Assembly (NCBI RefSeq): GCF_001612685.1
Contig: NZ_BDAY01000018.1
Span: forward strand, 29,776-93,775
DNA: 64,000 nt
Source: Nocardia altamirensis NBRC 108246
Lineage (GTDB): Bacteria > Actinomycetota > Actinomycetes > Mycobacteriales > Mycobacteriaceae
Direction of reading: 5' to 3'
Part shown: piece after piece, positions 34,801-43,275 of the stretch
How the letters are laid out: every line of letters begins with the position of its first letter
How positions within the stretch are numbered: the stretch's first letter is position 1
Translations under genes and position numbers: made by a program
Notes under the pieces: model-generated
What the model was told of the DNA's origin: nothing
The model's database searches: none
Seen by the model: only the letters and a program-made list of their open reading frames with translations

Positions 34801-36459
34801 CGCCGCGGGCAGCTCGATATCCACCGGAACATACGCGGCACCGGCGGCCAGTACGGCAAGGATCGCCACGATCGATCGGGCCGAACGTGGTAGGGCAAGG
34901 GCAACAACGTCTTCCGCACCGATGCCGTGCTCGATCAGTACCGCGGTCAGCCTGTCCGCTTCGTCGCCGAGCTCACGATAGGTGTACCGATCACGCTCGG
35001 TCGTCAGCGCGAGCGCATCTGGCGTTGCCGCGACCTGCCGCGCGAACAGCTCGGGCACCGATACCCCGACGGCGTCCGGCGCGGGCAGCTCAGGCAGGTG
35101 CGGCCGCTCGTTCGGCAGCAAGACATCGAGCGCGTCGTGACCCGCATCGCCGATGGTGTGCAATTGCAGCAACACCGAAATCAGCCGGTCGGCAAGGTTT
35201 TCGACCGGAAGCGCACCGAGCAGTGCCGGCACGGCTTCGACAACGACCGTCAACTCGCTTTCGAGCAGATACGCCACCACGGCGAGCGGGTAATGGGTGA
35301 GGCCCTGCGATCCCGTCACCTGGAACTCGGTGCCATCGGAGAGGGCGATCGGCCGCAGCATGTCGGCGACCGGTGCGTTCTCGAACACGAACAGCGTGTC
35401 GAACAACTCGCCACGGCCCGCGCGCTGCACGGCCGACAGGCTGACATATCCGATGTCGCGCATGACCGCCGATTCGCGCTGCACTCGTGCGCAATTGCGC
35501 ACCACGCCGCTCAGCGGGGCGGCCGGGTCGTCCAGCCGAATGCGCACGGGAACGGTGTTGATGAACAGGCCGATCATGGACTCGACCCCGGCCAGTTCGT
35601 CGGGCCGTCCCGAGACGGTGGTGCCGAACACCACATCGCGGCGGTCGGTGAGCCTGCCGAGGACCAGCGCCCAGGCGTACTGCACCGCGGTGTTCATGGT
35701 GAGCCCGTTGGCGCCCGCCCATCGGCGCAGCTCGTCGGTTCGCGCCGCGTCCAGCGTGCGCTTGTGCACGATCGGCACGATCGTGTTGACCCTGGAGATC
35801 GAGCGGTCACCGAGCATGAGCGGTTCGACGTCGCCGAGATAGTCGGACCAGGTGCGCAGAATTGCCGCGTGGTCGCGGGCGGCCAGCCAGCCGATGTAGT
35901 CGCGATAGGGCCGTACCGCTGGCAGCCCGTCGGCGGACCCGCCCGCCTCGTATGCCGCGTAGATCTCGCGGAAGAACACCCCGAGCGACCAGCCGTCCAT
36001 CAGGATGTGATGGGCGGTCACGATCATCCGCCGTGACTCGTCCTGGAGCGTGACCAGCACGACTCGCAGCGCAAGATCGCGCTCGAGGTCGAAGCCGGTG
36101 CGGCCCTCAGCGTCGGCGATCGCCGCGAATTCCGCTGTGTCTGCGCTGCGTTCGAACCACGGCAGCTCCGCTGACGTCGGCACGATCTGGACCGGCTTCG
36201 GCAGGTCCCGATCCCAGAAGACCGCGCGCAGGTTGGCATGCCGCTGCAACACCGCCTCGACGCTGCGCCGCAACAGCGGCACGTCGACCGGACCGGTGAT
36301 CTCGATGACGAACTGCATCAAGTAGAGGTCGCCTGTCCCTGCCAGCTTGGCCAGCGAGAACAGGCCTTCCTGGAGCGGACTCAGCGCGAGCACGTCCTCG
36401 ATTTCCGGCAACCGCGCCGAATCCTGCTCGGCCGCAGGCACTTGCTTCTTCTCGGACAT
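31894..36459 (-). CDS. non-ribosomal peptide synthetase, C-A-T-E
   Basis: A 1521-residue synthase from the ATG at 36459. Domains: condensation (about 20-440, H150-H-I-L-M-D-G156), adenylation (about 460-960, F-T-S-G-S-T-G-E-P-K-G, Y-G-P-T-E-T, Y-R-T-G-D-L, and N-G-K-L-D), carrier (G-L-D-S near 1003) and an epimerisation domain (about 1075-1510, H-H-I-A-V-D-P-V-S-W near 1185, E-A-H-G-R-E, T-V-G-W-F-T). It should load one amino acid, probably the N6-formyl-N6-hydroxylysine, join it to the upstream acyl group and epimerise it. Substrate choice is inferred from the pathway, not read from the pocket. A near-perfect iron box lies about 80 bases upstream. Confidence 0.92.
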   Translation of the reverse strand: MSEKKQVPAAEQDSARLPEIEDVLALSPLQEGLFSLAKLAGTGDLYLMQFVIEITGPVDVPLLRRSVEAVLQRHANLRAVFWDRDLPKPVQIVPTSAELPWFERSADTAEFAAIADAEGRTGFDLERDLALRVVLVTLQDESRRMIVTAHHILMDGWSLGVFFREIYAAYEAGGSADGLPAVRPYRDYIGWLAARDHAAILRTWSDYLGDVEPLMLGDRSISRVNTIVPIVHKRTLDAARTDELRRWAGANGLTMNTAVQYAWALVLGRLTDRRDVVFGTTVSGRPDELAGVESMIGLFINTVPVRIRLDDPAAPLSGVVRNCARVQRESAVMRDIGYVSLSAVQRAGRGELFDTLFVFENAPVADMLRPIALSDGTEFQVTGSQGLTHYPLAVVAYLLESELTVVVEAVPALLGALPVENLADRLISVLLQLHTIGDAGHDALDVLLPNERPHLPELPAPDAVGVSVPELFARQVAATPDALALTTERDRYTYRELGDEADRLTAVLIEHGIGAEDVVALALPRSARSIVAILAVLAAGAAYVPVDIELPAARIESILRQSQSRLVLVDGDSVAVLDAVENHPPVLALGRPLDAATRSAPSIHRAQSAYLIFTSGSTGEPKGVIGTHAALAAYFADHRDRIYRPAVARLGRPLRIGHAWSLSFDASWQPLIGLLDGHTVHLFDAEQMRDAQALVDSVIGQEVDMIDTTPSMFTQLAAAGLVDEHGNSPLAVLALGGEAIGVPLWKQLCALPNTEVFNCYGPTETTVEAVVAAVSDAATTPTIGTPTAGMTGYVLDSGLRAVPDGVVGELYLSGAQVTRGYVGKPGGTADRFVADPFRRGERMYRTGDLVRYSPSRALTYLGRADGQVKIRGYRIEFGDIETALLAVPDVAAAAAIAVRRVSGPVLVAFVVGADVARVRADIAHRLPGYMIPQRILAVERLPVTSNGKLDVRELDAIAKEALSAGGTSAPSTETERRLCAVVAALTGGAEPGVHDDLVELGLDSIVAISLVNALRRKGIETSPRMVLTAGTIAALAAQIDAGSAAPRLTTADDFGVVGPVPTLSWMHEHGRYRRLSLSTLLELPPGVDLARLTAVLQSLLDGHDLLRSRFVDTETGYELHTRAPGAVRAADIVTRVEGGTDFPATLATHARAAAEQIDPRTGDLVRAVWFERTDTRDLLLLCIHHIAVDPVSWYIICADLADSWAQLVEADSTVVTPLLPAEYTGYRSWAERLHARSGTPEVVAQQDYWVRETTGPDPALGKRRPDPATDSLSSYRIHAVPASVEATAAVLDSLTGGLGVREFLLAALAITLTTWRVERGEDPTGGAYLAMEAHGREDTTLGADIDTTRTVGWFTSVFPARFGAGTDYVDVAAAQADPAKARALLDSVVTRLAEIPSNGIDFGVLRYLDEVPELVAAPEPQVLFDYLGRLDLAGGPKSWAPVTDFELFESLPTAPEPDFPLRYAMDVIAGVHAAPGGPQLVTLLRWSDAVFTESDVHRLGEIWAAAATALERALSPSELPR

Positions 36460-36538
36460 GAAGCGGACTCCTCAGCCGTCGATCTCGGGACATCAGTGCG
36501 TCGAATCCGATGTCGCCAGGCTCGCTCAAAGTAGCTAC

Positions 36539-36557
36539 TTAGGTTAGCCTATGCAAA
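36539..36557 (-). promoter_or_regulatory. iron box upstream of the NRPS operon
   Basis: TTAGGTTAGCCTATGCAAA matches the iron-box consensus at 16 of 19 positions, the best half-site in the window. It lies 80 bases upstream of the C-A-T-E NRPS start codon and probably covers that promoter. Confidence 0.8.
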
Positions 36558-36633
36558 TCATAGTCGAGGCTATGTGACGAGGTCGGCGACAGTGGCCACA
36601 AGGGTTGAACTACCGCCCAGTCCCGCCGCTAAG

Positions 36634-36652
36634 TTATGATAGCCTTACCTAC
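36634..36652 (+). promoter_or_regulatory. iron box upstream of the thioesterase-PKS operon
   Basis: TTATGATAGCCTTACCTAC matches the consensus at 15 of 19 positions, with the right half A-G-C-C-T-T-A-C-C-T well kept. It lies about 130 bases before the thioesterase start and about 80 bases from the box that serves the divergent NRPS operon. Confidence 0.7.
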
Positions 36653-36780
36653 TATCTACGGCTCGAGCGCCCGATGCAACGGGTTAGCCGAGAGCCGAGG
36701 ATTCGGTCCCACTGCTCGACGCGCTCGTCCCACCCAGGTGCAGATCGTCGAGTGGGCGCAAATGAGATGCGGAGTAGTAG

Positions 36781-37539
36781 ATGCAACATCGACCGACGTG
36801 GATCAGACAGTTCCACAGGCCGAATTCGCCTGAGCGCCTTCCTCTTTTAATCTTTCCGCACGCAGGAGCCGGCGCGTCGGCATACCGTGCGTTTTCCAAG
36901 GCGTTCAGTGCGAGTTACGACGTCGCGGTGGTGCAATACCCCGGGCGGCAGGACCGGGTGAAGGAGCCTGCACCGACTTCACTGCATGAGATCGCCGCAG
37001 GCGCATTCACCGAGTTCCAGACCTCGCCGTACAACCGAGGCGTACCGATCACCACCTTCGGCCACAGCATGGGCGCACTCGTTTCATTCGAGTTCGCCCG
37101 GCTCGCCGAGGTTGCGGGAATTACTGTGCGGCAGCTCACCATTTCGGCGGCGGTCGCCCCGTCGCGTGCGGTGAATCAACCACGCACGCCCAAGGAAGAC
37201 GACCAACTGCTCGCGCACCTGGCGAAGTTGGAGGGCACGAATACCGCGGTCTTCGGAAATCCCGAGGTCATGAAAATGACGCTTCCGGTCATCAAAAGCG
37301 ATCACGCTGCGGCGGAAGCATATTCATGTGATGAATCGGTGAAAATTTCGGCGCGGGTGCATGCGATCTGCGGCGACAACGATCCGATCGTCACGATGTC
37401 GGATCTCTATGGCTGGCGTTCGCACAGTGCCGACGTCGACGTCACGATCTTCGAGGGCGGGCACTTCTATCTGAACGATCACGTCGACGCGATCGCGGAA
37501 TTGCTTGCGGCCAACGCGGAACACGAACAGACCGCATGA
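36781..37539 (+). CDS. type II thioesterase of the siderophore cluster
   Basis: A 252-residue alpha/beta-hydrolase of the external (type II) thioesterase family. The N-terminal F-P-H-A-G-A-G-A-S-A-Y, the nucleophile elbow G-H-S96-M-G, D199/D201 in G-D-N-D-P and H228 in G-G-H-F-Y-L form the expected catalytic set. Such enzymes clear misloaded carrier domains of NRPS/PKS lines. The ATG has GGAG eight bases upstream. It is the first gene of the plus-strand operon with the KS and AT-KR-ACP-MT proteins. The gene has the place of nbtT in nocobactin loci. None of the NRPSs here has its own thioesterase domain, so it could also help release. Confidence 0.9.
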   Translation: MQHRPTWIRQFHRPNSPERLPLLIFPHAGAGASAYRAFSKAFSASYDVAVVQYPGRQDRVKEPAPTSLHEIAAGAFTEFQTSPYNRGVPITTFGHSMGALVSFEFARLAEVAGITVRQLTISAAVAPSRAVNQPRTPKEDDQLLAHLAKLEGTNTAVFGNPEVMKMTLPVIKSDHAAAEAYSCDESVKISARVHAICGDNDPIVTMSDLYGWRSHSADVDVTIFEGGHFYLNDHVDAIAELLAANAEHEQTA

Positions 37540-37555
37540 ATCACAAGGATCAGCA

Positions 37556-38875
37556 ATGACATCGACGGCGCAAGACCCGGATCCCATTGTCATTTCCGGA
37601 ATGGCCGTCGAAGCACCCGGCGGAATCGACAGCCCCAGCGCCTTCTGGTCTGCACTCGCGGACGCCAGGGAACTGATCACGCCGTTTCCGCGCGATCGCG
37701 GCTGGCCGCTCGAGGATCTCCTCACACTGTCCAGGATCGACGGCTGGGCAAAGGTCTGCGACGCGGGCGGATTCCTCAACGGCGCAGCCGAATTCGACCC
37801 GGCCTTCTTCGGCATCGGACAACGCGAAGCCATCGCCATGGACCCGCAGCAGCGGGTCGGCATGCGAGTGGCATGGAAGGCGCTGGAGAATTCGGGACTC
37901 AACCCTGGCGACCTCGACGGCGCGGACGGCGGATGCTTCATCGGCGTTTCGCCGATGGAGTACGGCCCCCGCGGCGGAGAGGTCAACGCCTACAGCGGGC
38001 ATCGGATCGTCGGTTTCGGACAGCTGGGTGTCGCGGGCCGGATCTCGCACGGCATCGGTCTGATCGGTCCGTCGATGTGCGTTGACTCTGCCTGCGCGTC
38101 TTCCCTGACCGCCGTGCATCTGGCCACGTCGGCGGTGCGGGCCGGGGAGTGCGAGTGGGCGATCGCAGGCGCCGTGTGCGTGATGGGGTCGCCGATCGCG
38201 TTCTACGAGTTCGCCAAACACAACGCACTCTCGACCGACGGACATTGCCGCTCCTACAGCGACGACGCCACCGGCACCCTGTGGGGCGAAGGGGCGGGCG
38301 CGATCCTCGTCGAACGAGAATCGCGCGCCCGGGCGCTTGGGCACCGGGTATACGGCCGCATCCTGGCCACCCACACCAACCACAACGGCAAAGGCAAACC
38401 GATCCTGGTCCCGCGTGCGGAAGCGCAGGAACGACTGATCCGCCGCACCATCGAGATCGCCGGGATCGACCCCGGTGCGATCGGCATGATCGAGGGCCAT
38501 GGCACCGCAACCAGAGCAGGCGACCCTGCCGAGCTCACCGCGCTGCAAAACACTTATGGCAGTGGGGATTGCGCCCCGCTGGTCGGCTCGGTGAAGTCGA
38601 ACGCTGGACATACCCAGGCAGCCGCCGGGATTCTGGGCCTGATCAAAGTGCTCCTCGCCGGCCAGCACGGCCACATCCCGCCCAGCCTGTTCGCGGAAAA
38701 CCCCACCACCCGAGTGGACTGGGATCGTTCGAATCTGCGGCTGGCCACCAAGCTCGAACCGTGGGAACCGACGAACGGCGTGCGCTACGGCGCCGTCTCC
38801 TCGTTCGGCGCAGGCGGATCCAACGCCCACGCAATCATTGCGATGCCCGTTCGTGAGGAGAGTGACGATTTCTAG
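37556..38875 (+). CDS. stand-alone beta-ketoacyl synthase (PKS KS protein)
   Basis: A 439-residue ketosynthase from the ATG at 37556, with AAGGA upstream. The catalytic triad is intact: C180 in D-S-A-C-A-S-S, H315 in E-G-H-G-T-A and H352 in N-A-G-H-T. No AT or carrier domain is attached. It pairs with the AT-KR-ACP protein that follows, an arrangement like MbtC plus MbtD of the mycobactin pathway. Together they would carry out one polyketide extension to make the beta-hydroxy acid part of the siderophore. It lies 16 bases after the thioesterase stop and overlaps the next gene. Confidence 0.92.
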   Translation: MTSTAQDPDPIVISGMAVEAPGGIDSPSAFWSALADARELITPFPRDRGWPLEDLLTLSRIDGWAKVCDAGGFLNGAAEFDPAFFGIGQREAIAMDPQQRVGMRVAWKALENSGLNPGDLDGADGGCFIGVSPMEYGPRGGEVNAYSGHRIVGFGQLGVAGRISHGIGLIGPSMCVDSACASSLTAVHLATSAVRAGECEWAIAGAVCVMGSPIAFYEFAKHNALSTDGHCRSYSDDATGTLWGEGAGAILVERESRARALGHRVYGRILATHTNHNGKGKPILVPRAEAQERLIRRTIEIAGIDPGAIGMIEGHGTATRAGDPAELTALQNTYGSGDCAPLVGSVKSNAGHTQAAAGILGLIKVLLAGQHGHIPPSLFAENPTTRVDWDRSNLRLATKLEPWEPTNGVRYGAVSSFGAGGSNAHAIIAMPVREESDDF

Positions 38876-41800
38876 CTACCAACTGCCCGACGGCACCGTC
38901 CCGGTCCTGCTGTCGGCAGAAACCCCCGGCCTGCTGCGCAAAGAAGCGGCCGCCGTGCTCAGCTACGCGACGGATCATCCCGAGATTTCCCCACAGCGCA
39001 TCGCCGACATGCTGTTTCGCACCCGGGTCGCGCGACGCAACCGGGCCGTGGCGATGGTCGCCGATCGAGCGACGCTGCTAGCCGCGCTGTACGCGATCGC
39101 CGAGGACACCGAGCATCGGGCTGTGGTGCGTACGACCGCACCGGCCATTGCCCGCTCGCTGGCCTACGTGTTCCCCGGACAGGGCGGCCAGCGCCCAGGC
39201 ATGGGCAGGCTCTACTACGAGTCCATACCCGCGTTCCGCGCCGCAGTGGATCGTTGCGACGAAACGTTCCACGGGCTGTTCGGTGAGTCACCGCTGAAAT
39301 ATCTACTGGACGAGCATGTTCCGGCCGATGACAGCGCACAGGTGGTTCAGCCCGCGTTGTTCATGCAGATGGTCGGGCTTGCCGCGATGTGGCAGGCGGT
39401 CGGCATCGTGCCCACCGCCGTCATCGGGCACAGCCAGGGCGAGATCGCGGCCGCCTACGTGTCGGGCAAGATGACGCTGGCCGACGCGGCCTTCATCGTC
39501 GGCACCAGGGCGCGCGCCGTCGAGAAGATCTCCTCCGACACCTACGCGATGGCAGTGGTCGCCGCCGACCGCGACGAGTGTGAAGCACTACTCACGCGCC
39601 GGTCGGGGTGGGCACAGGTCTCGGTGATCAACGCACCGAACATGGTGGGAATCTCCGGTGAGCGCGACACGGTGCACGACATCGTAGACACCCTCGCCGA
39701 TCGCGGCACCTTCGCGCGAGTGATTCGCGTGCGCTATCCGGCACACACCAACCTGGTCAACGAGTTTCGCGACGACGTCCGCGACGCGGTGCGGCGGCAG
39801 CTGACCAACGAATACTTCCTCGACAGCGAGATCGATTGTCTCGGAGCCACGCTCGGTGACTCGATCACCACGGACCTGCCGGTCGGCGAGTACTGGTTCT
39901 GGAACCTCCGCAACACCGTCCGATTCGACAAGGCCATCGCGGCGGCGGCGGCCAAGCAGATCGACACCTTCGTCGAGCTTGCCGACCATCCGACGCTGCA
40001 GCTGTCGATCCAGGAGAACCTGAGCGCCTGCGCATCCGACCAGAATGCACTGGTTGTCGGCACCTCGAGCCGAACCGCAGCCGACCTCGGTGAATTCGCC
40101 AGGAATCTCGCGCTGCTCGCCGTCAACGACCTGGACTATCGGTGGGACAGCCTGCGCGTGGAATCTCCTGGCGCCGTGCGACTCCCGCTGCGCGACTTTC
40201 CGAATGTCGTGATGAACGACGTGTCGTTGTGGCTGCCGTACAACTCCGGCGCCCCTCGACCCGGCACCGTCGCAGTCCCCGAGGTTGCCGCCCCCGTCGT
40301 CGAGCCCGTTGCCGAAACGAGCACGGCCACTACCCAGTTGGTCGTCGAGGACTGGACCAGGCTGGTTCGGCGCTCACTGGTATCGCCACGTCGGATCGGC
40401 ATCATCGACCACACCGGTGAGTGTGCCGAACTGGCCGCTGGGCTGTGCGCCGAAGCGGTCGATCACGGTGCGACAGCACGCTTGATCGACGCGCACACCG
40501 AGAGCGACCGAGACGGTCTCGACACTCTCGTCATCCTGCTTCCCGGCTTGCCGGACGCCACTGCTGCCGCCGCCGCGGACGCGACCGCGGACTTCTTCGG
40601 CACCCGGCGGTGGTGGCCAGGACTGACCGACGACGTCACCACCTGCTGGCTCGTGACCGTCGGCGGCGAGGCGGTGCTGCCCGACGACGCACCGCCGCAT
40701 CCGGTCTACGCCGCGGCCAGTGCCGGCTTCCGTTGTGTCGGCACCGAACATCCCGGCGTCGCGTTCCGCCATCTCGATCTGGCTCCGGAACAAACGGGGA
40801 CAGCCGCGGCCGCCGCGATCACCATGGCACTGCACACTGCGGGCGAATCGGAGCTGGCACTGCGGGGCGCCGGTCTGTATGCCAAGCGGCTCATCGAGGC
40901 CGACCAGACGGTCCTGCACGCAAGCAGGCCCGAGAACATCGTCATCATCGGTGGCACCGGCAGCCTCGGACTCGAATTCTGCGCCCACTTCGCGCAACAC
41001 CATGCGCGGCGGATCACCTTGGTGAGCAGGTCGGGGGCGAGCCCGGCGGTCACCGAGCGGTTGGCGCGGATTCGCGAGTCCGGCTCCGCCGATATCCGGG
41101 TGGTCGCCTGCGATGTCGGCGACGCGGCCGCCGCGCGCCTGCTGGCAGACGAAACTCGTGATGCGCCTGCACATCTGATCATTCATGCGGCCGCCGACTA
41201 TTCGGACATCGTTGCGGTCGAGCTGTCGGACATCACCCCTGAACTGGTGCTCCCTGCGCTGCGTGGGAAGTTTGTCGGCATCGCGAACGTGCTCGACACG
41301 CTGGACCGCGCGGACGACTGCCAGGTGGTGCTGTGCTCCTCGCTCGTGGCGACACTCGGCGGTCGCGGCAAGATCGTCTACGCGGCCGCCAATCGGATGC
41401 TCGACGCGCTCGCGCACCGGGTGCGGGCCGAGGGTACCGACTGCGTCTCGGTGCAGTGGGGGCAGTGGGGCGTCTATCAGAATCAAAGTTCTTCCGATGC
41501 AGCACAATTGGCAGCCGTCGGCTACCTTCCCATGCCCTCTGCGGATGCCATCACCCTTGGACTGGGTGGGTTGCGTCGCAATGCGGTTGTCGCGGCATTC
41601 GATTGGGCTGTCGGACACTCCGTGCTCGGCGCCTACGGCTACGGTCCGGTGCTGTCCACGTTGGCGGCCTCGGCGGCCGCGGCCGCGGCGGCAGAACCGA
41701 TTGCCGCCGACCGGGCGACGGTCGAGCAGGCCGAGTTGCCGCAACGGATGACCCGGTTGCTTGCCGACGTCCTCGGTGTCGACGACATCACCACCATCGA

Positions 41801-43175
41801 CACCACCCGGCCGCTGGTGGCGATCGGCCTGGATTCCTTGCAGGCCCTCGACTTCCGTCGGCGGGTCAAGGCGGCGTTCGACCACGACGTGCCGGTCACC
41901 GAGTTGCTCGGCGGAGCGTCGGTCGATGAGATCGTGCGCACGGTGCAGGTGCGGTCACCGGGGCAGCCGCGCCGGTCGGAGGCCGCGGCGCAGGCCACCC
42001 CGGTACCGGCACCGAGTCCGATCACACCGGCGGCAGCCCGTCCATCGGCGGTACCGACCCGTGCGGACATCGCCGAGCGGGCACGGCAAACGGCCGAGCA
42101 CGCGGTACCGGCCGACCTGGATGCCGCTCAGATCCGCTCCGCCCGAAGCGATCTGGACCTCTTCGGGTTGCGTGCCATGGTACGGACGCTGGATCCGGCA
42201 CTCGGCGACGGAGCCGCACACACCGTCGACGACATCATGACGCGTCTGGAGTTCACGCCGCGGCACCGCTGGTTGTTGAACCGCTGGCTCGGCGTGCTCA
42301 CCGAGCACGGCTGCCTCGCCGCCGACCCGAGTCACGGCTATCGGGTTGCCGGGGCGGTGCCGACACCGACCCGGCCGGACCTGTTCACGGTGTGCGCCGA
42401 TCTCGGGTACTCGGTCGAATTCGCGACCTTCCTGCAGCGCAGCGACGAGGAGCTGACGGCGCTCGCCCAGGACCGGGTGCGCGTGCAGGAACTGCTGTTT
42501 CCCGACGGCGACATGCTCACCGCCGAGGCCGCCTATCGCGAGAACATCATCAGCCGATACCTCAATCTTGCTGCCCGCGAAGTAGTTTCCGGCATCGCGG
42601 CGCGGATCGAGCGGGACCGCTCGCCGGTGCGCATCCTGGAACTGGGAGCAGGCATCGGTGGCACGACCACCGAGGTGGCGGCCGGCCTGTCCGGGTTGCC
42701 GGTCGACTACCACTTCACCGATCTGTCGACGTACTTCCTCGGCGCGGCACAGGAACGGTTCACCGACTATCCGTGGATGCGCTACGGAATCGTCGACATG
42801 AACGACGGTTTCGCGGCGGAAGCACGCTATGACCTGGTGCTCGGCGCCAATGTGCTGCACAACGCACGGCACATCGGGCAGACACTGCGTGCGCTGCACG
42901 ATGTACTCGATCCCGGCGGCGCAGTCGTCTTCATCGAGGCGTGCCGCGCCACCTATCCGGTGCTGACGTCGATGAAGTTCCTCATGTCGCCCGCGCCGGG
43001 TCAGCCGCATCCCGGGCAACACGATATCCGGGCCGGCGCGCGGATCTTCCTCACCGAGGACGAGTGGCAAAGTCAGCTCGTCGCGGCCGGCTTCACGCCG
43101 ATGCTCGTGCTGCCGACGGCGGATCATCCGTTGCACCCGCTCGACCAGCGGATCTTCGCCGCCGTGCGTGACTAG
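38862..43175 (+). CDS. polyketide synthase, AT-KR-ACP with C-terminal methyltransferase
   Basis: A protein of about 1437 residues. Domains: acyltransferase (about 90-400, G-H190-S191-Q-G-E), ketoreductase (about 690-870, G-G-T-G-S-L-G and Y-A-A-A-N), carrier (G-L-D-S992), then a SAM methyltransferase (about 1200-1435, E-L-G-A-G-I-G-G near 1260). The first three match MbtD of the mycobactin pathway. The methyltransferase is an addition and could methylate the alpha carbon of the hydroxy acid, in line with methylated acids known in nocobactin relatives (inference). The start is uncertain: the GTG at 38862 overlaps the KS gene by 14 bases, but its GAGGAG is too close. A TTG at 38838 is the alternative. 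Confidence 0.88.
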   Translation: MTISSYQLPDGTVPVLLSAETPGLLRKEAAAVLSYATDHPEISPQRIADMLFRTRVARRNRAVAMVADRATLLAALYAIAEDTEHRAVVRTTAPAIARSLAYVFPGQGGQRPGMGRLYYESIPAFRAAVDRCDETFHGLFGESPLKYLLDEHVPADDSAQVVQPALFMQMVGLAAMWQAVGIVPTAVIGHSQGEIAAAYVSGKMTLADAAFIVGTRARAVEKISSDTYAMAVVAADRDECEALLTRRSGWAQVSVINAPNMVGISGERDTVHDIVDTLADRGTFARVIRVRYPAHTNLVNEFRDDVRDAVRRQLTNEYFLDSEIDCLGATLGDSITTDLPVGEYWFWNLRNTVRFDKAIAAAAAKQIDTFVELADHPTLQLSIQENLSACASDQNALVVGTSSRTAADLGEFARNLALLAVNDLDYRWDSLRVESPGAVRLPLRDFPNVVMNDVSLWLPYNSGAPRPGTVAVPEVAAPVVEPVAETSTATTQLVVEDWTRLVRRSLVSPRRIGIIDHTGECAELAAGLCAEAVDHGATARLIDAHTESDRDGLDTLVILLPGLPDATAAAAADATADFFGTRRWWPGLTDDVTTCWLVTVGGEAVLPDDAPPHPVYAAASAGFRCVGTEHPGVAFRHLDLAPEQTGTAAAAAITMALHTAGESELALRGAGLYAKRLIEADQTVLHASRPENIVIIGGTGSLGLEFCAHFAQHHARRITLVSRSGASPAVTERLARIRESGSADIRVVACDVGDAAAARLLADETRDAPAHLIIHAAADYSDIVAVELSDITPELVLPALRGKFVGIANVLDTLDRADDCQVVLCSSLVATLGGRGKIVYAAANRMLDALAHRVRAEGTDCVSVQWGQWGVYQNQSSSDAAQLAAVGYLPMPSADAITLGLGGLRRNAVVAAFDWAVGHSVLGAYGYGPVLSTLAASAAAAAAAEPIAADRATVEQAELPQRMTRLLADVLGVDDITTIDTTRPLVAIGLDSLQALDFRRRVKAAFDHDVPVTELLGGASVDEIVRTVQVRSPGQPRRSEAAAQATPVPAPSPITPAAARPSAVPTRADIAERARQTAEHAVPADLDAAQIRSARSDLDLFGLRAMVRTLDPALGDGAAHTVDDIMTRLEFTPRHRWLLNRWLGVLTEHGCLAADPSHGYRVAGAVPTPTRPDLFTVCADLGYSVEFATFLQRSDEELTALAQDRVRVQELLFPDGDMLTAEAAYRENIISRYLNLAAREVVSGIAARIERDRSPVRILELGAGIGGTTTEVAAGLSGLPVDYHFTDLSTYFLGAAQERFTDYPWMRYGIVDMNDGFAAEARYDLVLGANVLHNARHIGQTLRALHDVLDPGGAVVFIEACRATYPVLTSMKFLMSPAPGQPHPGQHDIRAGARIFLTEDEWQSQLVAAGFTPMLVLPTADHPLHPLDQRIFAAVRD

Positions 43176-43205
43176 AAGGTAGGTCGAGACCGCCTGGTGG
43201 ACCGT

Positions 43206-43243
43206 GCCGGGCTGTCCGGGGAATTCTCCTCGGACAGCTCGGC
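43206..43243. terminator. terminator after the PKS operon
   Basis: A 13-bp stem (43206-43218 with 43231-43243) and 12-base loop. The single irregular pair is G-U in the plus-strand RNA, so it fits best as the terminator of the PKS operon. It also lies 33 bases after the stop of the convergent minus-strand gene. Confidence 0.7.
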
Positions 43244-43275
43244 ATTCAGCAGGTCAACAGAGGTAGGTCGGGGGA

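Noticed and set aside
37505..37555. Earlier ATG for the ketosynthase gene
   Set aside because: It lies inside the thioesterase gene and adds no conserved residues; the ATG at 37556 has its own ribosome site.
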